Positions 13,829 to 18,878 of a stretch of DNA of 18,878 nucleotides are shown one piece after another. Source of the stretch: an uncultured Cellvibrio sp. (GTDB lineage: Bacteria; Pseudomonadota; Gammaproteobacteria; Pseudomonadales; Cellvibrionaceae); NCBI GenBank assembly GCA_946481735.1, contig CAMLOU010000082.1:1-18878 (forward strand), given 5' to 3'. Numbering within the stretch: position 1 is the first letter of the stretch; each line of letters opens with the position of its first letter. Below the pieces are notes generated by a model. The model was not told where the DNA came from. It saw nothing but the letters and a program-made list of their open reading frames with translations, and ran no database searches. Made by a program: the position numbers and the translations under genes.

Positions 13829-16177
13829 ATGAATAGCTTTGCCAAAAATCTCTTTTCTTATGCACGGCCGGCTGGCGCCACCTATCAGCCGGCGCCATTC
13901 TTGCCAATGTCCCGCGCCGAGATGGACACCTTGGGCTGGGATAGCTGCGACATCATCATCGTGTGTGGCGATGCCTATGTGGATCATCCCAGTTTCGGTA
14001 TGGCGGTAATCGGGCGTTTCCTCGAATCCCAGGGTTTTCGCGTCGGTATCATTGCGCAGCCCGACTGGCGCAGCGCAGAACCCTTTAAAGCCCTTGGCAA
14101 ACCCAACCTGTTTTTCGGTGTCAGCGCCGGCAATATGGATTCCATGATCAACCGCTACACCGCCGATTTGCGGCTGCGCTCGGATGATGCTTACACACCC
14201 GGCGGCCAAGGCGGCAAGCGCCCGGATCGTGCCGTTACGGTGTACAGCCAGCGCTGCAAAGAAGCGTATAAAGATGTACCCATTGTGCTCGGCGGTATTG
14301 AGGCCAGCTTGCGACGCATTGCGCAATACGATTACTGGAGCAACGAAGTGCGCCGTTCGGTTTTGATCGATGCGACGGCGGATATTCTGTTGTACGGTAA
14401 TGCCGAGCGGGCCATCGCGGAAATTGCCCATGAACTCGCCGCGGGCAAAAATATTAAAGAACTGGACAGTATTCGCGGCACCGTCGTTATCAAAAAAGAG
14501 GCGCCGGGTGGTTGGACGGAAATCGATTCTTCACGCATCGATTGGCCGGGCAATATTGATAAGTTACCCAATCCTTACGAGTACCAGCACAACAGCAAAT
14601 CTGTTGTGGATGCGGCGCAAACTGATATCAATAATTCGCAGGTCGGCTTGCGTCAGCTGGACCCGGAAACCATGGCAGCGCAGATCGCGCAATTAAATCC
14701 TGATAATGCGCTGACGACCCAGGGCTGCCCTGCACAGGGTGAAATGTCCGGCATTAATCCCGACGAACCGCAACCGATTCGCATCATCCCCATGCCGCTG
14801 CAAAATCGCAGCGAAATTCCTGATGATGAGAAAGTGTATGTCCGCCTGCCATCCTTCGATAAGGTGCGCAAAGATCCCGTGCTTTACGCACACGCGTCGC
14901 GCGTGCTGCATCAGGAAGCCAATCCATTTAATGCGCGGCCCTTGATTCAAAAACATGAGAACCGTGAAATCTGGGTAAACCCGCCGCCGATTCCGCTGGA
15001 AACCGACGAGCTGGACGGCGTATTTGATTTGCCTTATCAGCGTGTGCCGCACCCCGCCTATGGCAAGCAAAAAATTCCTGCGTACGACATGATTAAAACC
15101 TCGGTGAATATCATGCGCGGCTGTTTTGGCGGCTGTACGTTTTGCTCAATTACCGAACACGAAGGCCGCATTATCCAGAGCCGTTCGCAGGAATCCATCC
15201 TGCGTGAGATCGAAGACATCCGCGAAAAAGTGCCGGGCTTTACCGGGCATATCTCTGACCTCGGTGGGCCCACCGCCAATATGTATCGGCTGACGTGCAA
15301 GGATATGCCGACGCTAAGCAAGTGCCGGCGCTTGTCCTGCGTGTACCCGACAATTTGTAAAAATTTAACCACTGATCACAAACACACAACGGCGCTGTAT
15401 CGCGCCGCGCGGCAGATCAAAGGGGTTAAACGGGTTTCCATTGCCTCCGGTTTGCGTTACGACCTGGCGGTGCAGGACCCGGAATACGTGAAGGAATTAG
15501 TCACCCATCATGTGGGCGGTTATCTAAAGATTGCGCCGGAGCATACCGAGGAAGGTCCGCTGGCGCAGATGATGAAACCCAAGATGAGCAGCTACTACGA
15601 ATTCAAACGGTTGTTCGATAAATTTTCCAAGGAAGCGGGGAAAGAACAATTTCTGATTCCTTATTTTATTGCGGCACACCCCGGCACCACCGATGAAGAC
15701 ATGCTTAACATGGCGCTGTGGTTGAAGAAGAACAATTTTGAAGTGGATCAGGTGCAGACGTTTTATCCATCGCCCATGTCGCTGGCCACGGCGATGTATG
15801 TGTCAGAACGCAATCCGCTGAAAAAATTGACATATAAAAGTAAAAAAATCAGTATTCCGCGCGGGCTGGATCAGCGCCGCTTGCACAAGGCCCTGTTGCG
15901 TTATCACGACCCGGCGAACTGGCCGGTGATTCGCGAGTTGTTGGTAAAAATGCGCAAGGGAAATTTAATCGGGTCCGGCGCAGGCGCGCTGATTCCCGCC
16001 GAGCACGCAGCACCGAATAGCGGTGCGCGTGCCAATCCGCGCGGAAAATCCAAGCCGCATAAAGCCGCAAAAGCGTTTGGCGATAAATTTGAAAGTGCCA
16101 AAAAATTTAATGCGGGCTTCAAAGCAAAGAGCAAACCCACCACAAAATTTGCTAAACCCAAACCCTTCAAAAAATAA
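13829..16177 (+). CDS. ygiQ: YgiQ family radical SAM protein
   Basis: A 782-residue cytoplasmic radical SAM protein of the UPF0313/YgiQ family, with unknown reaction. The N-terminal domain (about 1-400) carries family stretches [35 protein letters not shown] and [18 protein letters not shown]. The [4Fe-4S]-binding CxxxCxxC is C432, C436, C439 in [12 protein letters not shown], followed by EGRIIQSRS. Further core motifs are [26 protein letters not shown] and [10 protein letters not shown]; the DUF3362-type end follows. The last 80 residues are a low-complexity tail rich in Lys, Ala, Phe and Pro, likely disordered and possibly nucleic-acid or ribosome binding. Start ATG at 13829 has only a weak CGGA. 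It ends 1 bp before a REP-like element. The family call is firm. Confidence 0.95.
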   Translation: MNSFAKNLFSYARPAGATYQPAPFLPMSRAEMDTLGWDSCDIIIVCGDAYVDHPSFGMAVIGRFLESQGFRVGIIAQPDWRSAEPFKALGKPNLFFGVSAGNMDSMINRYTADLRLRSDDAYTPGGQGGKRPDRAVTVYSQRCKEAYKDVPIVLGGIEASLRRIAQYDYWSNEVRRSVLIDATADILLYGNAERAIAEIAHELAAGKNIKELDSIRGTVVIKKEAPGGWTEIDSSRIDWPGNIDKLPNPYEYQHNSKSVVDAAQTDINNSQVGLRQLDPETMAAQIAQLNPDNALTTQGCPAQGEMSGINPDEPQPIRIIPMPLQNRSEIPDDEKVYVRLPSFDKVRKDPVLYAHASRVLHQEANPFNARPLIQKHENREIWVNPPPIPLETDELDGVFDLPYQRVPHPAYGKQKIPAYDMIKTSVNIMRGCFGGCTFCSITEHEGRIIQSRSQESILREIEDIREKVPGFTGHISDLGGPTANMYRLTCKDMPTLSKCRRLSCVYPTICKNLTTDHKHTTALYRAARQIKGVKRVSIASGLRYDLAVQDPEYVKELVTHHVGGYLKIAPEHTEEGPLAQMMKPKMSSYYEFKRLFDKFSKEAGKEQFLIPYFIAAHPGTTDEDMLNMALWLKKNNFEVDQVQTFYPSPMSLATAMYVSERNPLKKLTYKSKKISIPRGLDQRRLHKALLRYHDPANWPVIRELLVKMRKGNLIGSGAGALIPAEHAAPNSGARANPRGKSKPHKAAKAFGDKFESAKKFNAGFKAKSKPTTKFAKPKPFKK

Positions 16178-16178
16178 C

Positions 16179-16222
16179 CCGTAGGTCGGATTAGACGCCT
16201 GAAAAGGCGTCGTAATCCGACA
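16179..16222. repeat. REP-like hairpin, copy 2 (left member of an inverted pair)
   Basis: CCGTAG head followed by a long stem: GTCGGATTAGACGCC (16185-16199) against GGCGTC (16206-16211), one bulged G, and TAATCCGAC (16213-16221), with a 6-nt loop. It begins 1 bp after the ygiQ stop codon and faces copy 3, forming a head-to-head pair over 121 bp. Confidence 0.88.
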
Positions 16223-16264
16223 AAAACTCGCCGAATAATTATGCTGCGTAAAGTGCAAGAAGGG

Positions 16265-16299
16265 TGTCGGATTACGCCTTTGGCTAATCCGACCTACGG
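16265..16299. repeat. REP-like hairpin, copy 3 (right member of an inverted pair), overlapping a gene end
   Basis: GTCGGATTA (16266-16274) pairs with TAATCCGAC (16285-16293), extended by GCC/GGC around a TTT loop and followed by CTACGG. It overlaps the 3' end of the alpha/beta hydrolase gene: the TAG stop and codons 396-399 of that gene are repeat sequence. Between copies 2 and 3 lie 42 bp without evident features. Confidence 0.88.
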
Positions 16300-17483
16300 T
16301 GTGTTTCGTAGCAGTGGTGCAGGAATTTTTCAATCGCGTTGATGGTGAATTCGGTGCGCACGCTGTGAAATAAATCAAAGCCGTGTTCTGCACCTTCCAA
16401 TTCGGCATAGACGACTGGCGCGAGTGATGTCTGGCGCAATTCCTCTACAAATTCCCGGGCATCTTCAACAAAGACCAGGCTGTCGGTGGTGCCGTGAATC
16501 ACAAACACCGGCGGCGCGTTATCAATAATCTGATGGCGCGGTGAGGCGATGCGCAAAATATCCGGCGTGGCCGGCATAATCTTTTTCTGCAGGAAACGGC
16601 CAACCAAACCGGACCAGGTGTGGGAATCTTCGGTGAGGTCATACACACCGTAAAGCGACACCACCGCTTGCACGCGGCTGTCAGCCGTTGCGTCCCACTG
16701 GAATTCTGGATGGTCCGCCGTCAATGCCGCCAGCATACCCAGATGTGCGCCGGCGGATTCGCCAGCCAGTGCAATAAAGTGCGGATCACCACCATAGTCA
16801 GCGATGTGTTGCTTCACCCAGGTAATCGCAGCTTTTACATCCTGCAAACAATGGGGATAGGGATGGCGGGGCGCAAGCCGGTAATTAATATCCACACACA
16901 GCCAACCATGCTGGGCGAGATGATAGAGCAAGGGTTGGGCCTGCTGGTGTTTGTGGCCGAGCATCCACCCGCCGCCGTGAATCTGTACAAGCACAGGCTG
17001 TGGTGTGGTGGTATCTCGCACTGTAGCGCGATAAATATCCAGCTGTTGACGCGCATGGGTGCCGAAACCAATATCCTGCACATGCTCAACGCCCGGCCGA
17101 TGATAACGAAATGGCTTTAGCCAGTGCCGCTGTTGAATAACAGCGTGTGTATCGAACCCGGAGCCATTCAGCTCAGGAATACGTTTGCGCAGCGCATCGT
17201 GCAAGGTGCCAGCAGTGCGCCATGTTTTGCGATGCAAATCATACCAGCCCGCTATTGTCAGCACTGACAGGACCAAGGCCGCAAGATTATCAAGGGAAAA
17301 CGGATCGATAAAAAATAACAGGAGAAGGGTAACAACACACTGAAACAAAGCGACTGCCCAGGGTAACTCACTGGGCAGCAGACTGAGAAAAAACCAGATG
17401 ATTCTGATGATGCCATTGCGAGGAGAACGATAACGGGCTATCAGCAACAATACCAACATCGCCATGCTGAAGCTTAATAGCAT
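16284..17483 (-). CDS. Membrane-anchored alpha/beta hydrolase, HSL/BD-FAE-type esterase
   Basis: A 399-residue esterase/lipase-like hydrolase. Residues 1-80 hold three hydrophobic segments (about 2-16, 26-37 plus 42-58, and 66-80), an unusual N-terminal membrane part. The catalytic domain follows from about residue 130: oxyanion motif HGGGW (169-173), VDINYRLAP (197-205), nucleophile elbow GESAG with S243, acid D334 in HGTTDS, and base H367 in GAEHGFD. The complete triad argues for activity on short-chain or aryl esters; the true substrate is unknown, and removal of acetyl or feruloyl groups from plant polysaccharides is one possibility. GAGGGAG lies just upstream of the ATG at 17481-17483. 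It is 18 bp behind the antiporter gene and probably co-transcribed. The C-terminal residues RRSD and the stop derive from a REP-like element. Confidence 0.88.
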   Translation of the reverse strand: MLLSFSMAMLVLLLIARYRSPRNGIIRIIWFFLSLLPSELPWAVALFQCVVTLLLLFFIDPFSLDNLAALVLSVLTIAGWYDLHRKTWRTAGTLHDALRKRIPELNGSGFDTHAVIQQRHWLKPFRYHRPGVEHVQDIGFGTHARQQLDIYRATVRDTTTPQPVLVQIHGGGWMLGHKHQQAQPLLYHLAQHGWLCVDINYRLAPRHPYPHCLQDVKAAITWVKQHIADYGGDPHFIALAGESAGAHLGMLAALTADHPEFQWDATADSRVQAVVSLYGVYDLTEDSHTWSGLVGRFLQKKIMPATPDILRIASPRHQIIDNAPPVFVIHGTTDSLVFVEDAREFVEELRQTSLAPVVYAELEGAEHGFDLFHSVRTEFTINAIEKFLHHCYETHRRSD

Positions 17484-17501
17484 ATCTCTCCCTCAATAAG
17501 T

Positions 17502-18572
17502 TTAACCTCGAGCGCGGCGCTGACGAATATCATGGATAAAGGCAATCACCACATACAGTACAACAACCGGCAAAAGCCCGTAGAGGATGCCGTTTTGCAA
17601 GGTGCTGAGATAGGGTTGCGACAAGGCCATCGCCACCAGATACCAAACATAAGCCACATAGAGCGCAAGAAATAACAAACCCTCAATACGGTGCAGGATA
17701 GCGCCGATAAAAAACAGCGGCACACACAGCACAGCAACACCGACCATCACCGGGATATCAATAGTAGCCAACTGCTCACCTGCCAACAGCGGCGTCGGTG
17801 ACACCAGGCCCGATAAACCCAACACACACAGAATATTAAAAATATTACTGCCTACCACGTTGCCCACGGCGATATCGCGCTGACCTTTGATGGTGGCCAC
17901 CACCGATGTGACCACCTCAGGCAAGGAAGTTCCCGCCGCCACAATGGTCAAACCAATTACCGCTTCGTTTACACCCCAGGCTGTGGCAATTTCTACCGCA
18001 CTCTGCACCAGCCAACGCGCGCCCCACACCAGCAAGGCCAGGCCGCCGATAACCATCAGGATATTTTTCCAGGCGGGTGCCGGCACCTTGAGCATTTCCT
18101 CCACTTCTTCGTCAGAAACATCGGCGCCTTTTTTCTTGCCCTGGAAAAATAAAAAAGCGGTGTAAGCCAAGAGACCCAGCGCCAGGATGCCGGCCTCCCA
18201 TTTATTGATATTGCCGTTGAGTGTCATGACCATGGCCACTATCGACACCACAACCATGATAGGGACGTCCTGGCGAATTAATTGTTTGGAGATAATCAGT
18301 GGCGAAACAACCGCTGCAACACCGAGGATAAACAATACGTTGAAAATGTTACTGCCCACCGCGTTGGCAATGGCCAGTTCCGCCTGACCGGAAAAAGCCG
18401 CTTTAACACTCACAGCCAATTCCGGCGCGCTGGTGCCGAAGGCAACCACGGTTAAACCAATCACCAATGCAGGTACACCGAAGTTGGCGGCGAGCCGCGC
18501 AGCGCCTTTAACCAACAAATCCGCACCGATAACCAACAATACCAAACCGGCACCCAGTAATAACCACGTCAT
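17502..18572 (-). CDS. Calcium/sodium antiporter, YrbG/CaCA family
   Basis: A 356-residue inner-membrane cation exchanger with about ten helices in two inverted halves. The alpha-1 repeat has LTVVAFGTSAPE (40-51, E51) followed by AVGSNIFN (71-78). The alpha-2 repeat has LTIVAAGTSLPE (208-219, E219) followed by VVGSNIFN (239-246). The paired GTSxPE and GSNIFN motifs are the ion-binding signature of CaCA exchangers. A charged cytoplasmic loop (KKKGADVSDEEVEEM, 146-160) joins the halves, as in YrbG. Length is typical. ATG at 18570-18572 has TTGGAG 9 nt upstream. It heads a probable two-gene operon with the esterase. Ca2+ specificity is inferred from the family; YrbG itself has not been tied to a clear physiological role. 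Confidence 0.93.
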   Translation of the reverse strand: MTWLLLGAGLVLLVIGADLLVKGAARLAANFGVPALVIGLTVVAFGTSAPELAVSVKAAFSGQAELAIANAVGSNIFNVLFILGVAAVVSPLIISKQLIRQDVPIMVVVSIVAMVMTLNGNINKWEAGILALGLLAYTAFLFFQGKKKGADVSDEEVEEMLKVPAPAWKNILMVIGGLALLVWGARWLVQSAVEIATAWGVNEAVIGLTIVAAGTSLPEVVTSVVATIKGQRDIAVGNVVGSNIFNILCVLGLSGLVSPTPLLAGEQLATIDIPVMVGVAVLCVPLFFIGAILHRIEGLLFLALYVAYVWYLVAMALSQPYLSTLQNGILYGLLPVVVLYVVIAFIHDIRQRRARG

Positions 18573-18698
18573 GCTTGAAACTCCAATAAAAAAGATGGGC
18601 GCTAATGTAGCGAATTTGGTGGCGGGAATATAGCGGGGGGGTGTTTTTATTTTTGGGTTATGGAGAGTGTGGGGCGGTGGGCGCCGTAGCAGGTGTGG
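18573..18698. other. Intergenic stretch upstream of the antiporter gene
   Basis: No gene is seen. Reading toward the antiporter, TATATT (18627-18632 on the reverse strand) could be a -10, but no -35 is recognisable. A G7 run (18634-18640) and a T-rich stretch up to 18656 follow. Confidence 0.3.
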
Positions 18699-18737
18699 TG
18701 TCGGATTACGCCGCTGTGCGGCTAATTCGACCTACGG
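18699..18737. repeat. REP-like hairpin, copy 4 (left member of an inverted pair)
   Basis: GTCGGATTA (18700-18708) against TAATTCGAC (18723-18731), one G-T pair, with an inner stem GCCGC (18710-18714) and GCGGC (18718-18722), then CTACGG. Confidence 0.87.
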
Positions 18738-18745
18738 GTAAAAAA

Positions 18746-18777
18746 GTGCGATGGTGCGATGGTGCGATGGTGCGATT
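18746..18777 (+). repeat. Four tandem copies of an 8-bp unit, GTGCGATG
   Basis: Units at 18746, 18754, 18762 and 18770; the last ends in T instead of G. The array lies exactly between the two inverted REP-like copies 4 and 5. Confidence 0.9.
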
Positions 18778-18779
18778 AT

Positions 18780-18820
18780 GTAGGTCGAATTAGCGGCGTG
18801 CAACGCCGCGTAATCCGACA
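18780..18820. repeat. REP-like hairpin, copy 5 (right member of an inverted pair)
   Basis: GTAGGTCGAATTA head; GTCGAATTA (18784-18792) against TAATCCGAC (18811-18819), inner stem GCGGCG (18793-18798) and CGCCGC (18804-18809) with a bulged G at 18810. Its orientation is opposite to copy 4. The final 58 bp (18821-18878) hold no gene I can support. Confidence 0.87.
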
Positions 18821-18878
18821 AATCAAAAACACCCATCAATCTGCCGTACGACTTTCGTCATCGTCCATAAAATAATCT

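Noticed and set aside
13691..14431. 246-residue reverse-strand ORF opposite the start of ygiQ, and similar long antisense ORFs (e.g. 393-947, 2454-2936).
   Set aside because: They mirror GC-rich coding sequence of clearly recognised genes and show no domain or ribosome site.
18746..18777. Short tandem array considered as a CRISPR remnant.
   Set aside because: The units are 8 bp with no spacers and no cas gene nearby; it is a simple tandem repeat.
18836..18878. Reverse-strand open stretch ending in ...ESRTAD and a stop at 18836, possibly the tail of a gene beyond the window.
   Set aside because: Only 43 bases are visible, and nothing distinguishes it from chance.

Overview
The window reads as chromosomal DNA of a polysaccharide-degrading gammaproteobacterium, most like Cellvibrio or a close relative. 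This rests on gene content (a secreted GH5 glycanase, a YgiQ-type radical SAM protein, an LplT/Aas-type fusion, a YrbG-type antiporter), moderately GC-rich coding sequence and scattered REP-like palindromes. The taxonomic guess is inference; no rRNA or tRNA gene is present.

Layout. (1) 150-3302, + strand: a tightly overlapping three-gene operon encoding a GT4 glycosyltransferase, a class I SAM methyltransferase and an alpha/alpha-toroid protein of unclear activity. It ends at a 90-bp compound palindrome (3340-3429). (2) 3500-4764, - strand: a small SHOCT/DUF4870 membrane protein and an XRE-type regulator. (3) 4902-8369, + strand: an 1155-residue fusion of an LplT-like lysophospholipid flippase, a PlsC acyltransferase and an acyl-ACP synthetase-like AMP ligase. 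It diverges from the XRE gene, with a 19-bp near-perfect palindrome between them. (4) 8403-10931: a CbbR-like LysR regulator (- strand) divergent from an SbtA-like bicarbonate permease, which is followed by a PsiE-family membrane protein. An inverted repeat lies in the divergent gap. (5) 10943-12466: an AT-richer island bounded by 18-bp direct repeats (16/18 identical). It encodes a cytoplasmic-looking PG-binding plus pesticin/T4-lysozyme-like protein and a small lipoprotein 10 bp downstream, the arrangement expected of a peptidoglycan-targeting effector and its periplasmic immunity protein. (6) 12550-16177, + strand: GH5 glycanase and YgiQ-family protein. (7) 16284-18572, - strand: a Ca2+/Na+ antiporter followed by a membrane-anchored alpha/beta hydrolase.

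Five copies of a hairpin built on GTCGGATTA/TAATCCGAC lie at 13674-13706, 16179-16222, 16265-16299, 18699-18737 and 18780-18820. Four of them form two head-to-head pairs. One copy supplies the stop codon and last residues of the alpha/beta hydrolase.

The best candidate for an undescribed system is the repeat-bounded lysozyme/lipoprotein pair. The GT/methyltransferase/toroid operon is second: its co-translation argues for one pathway, but its product cannot be deduced from the sequence.
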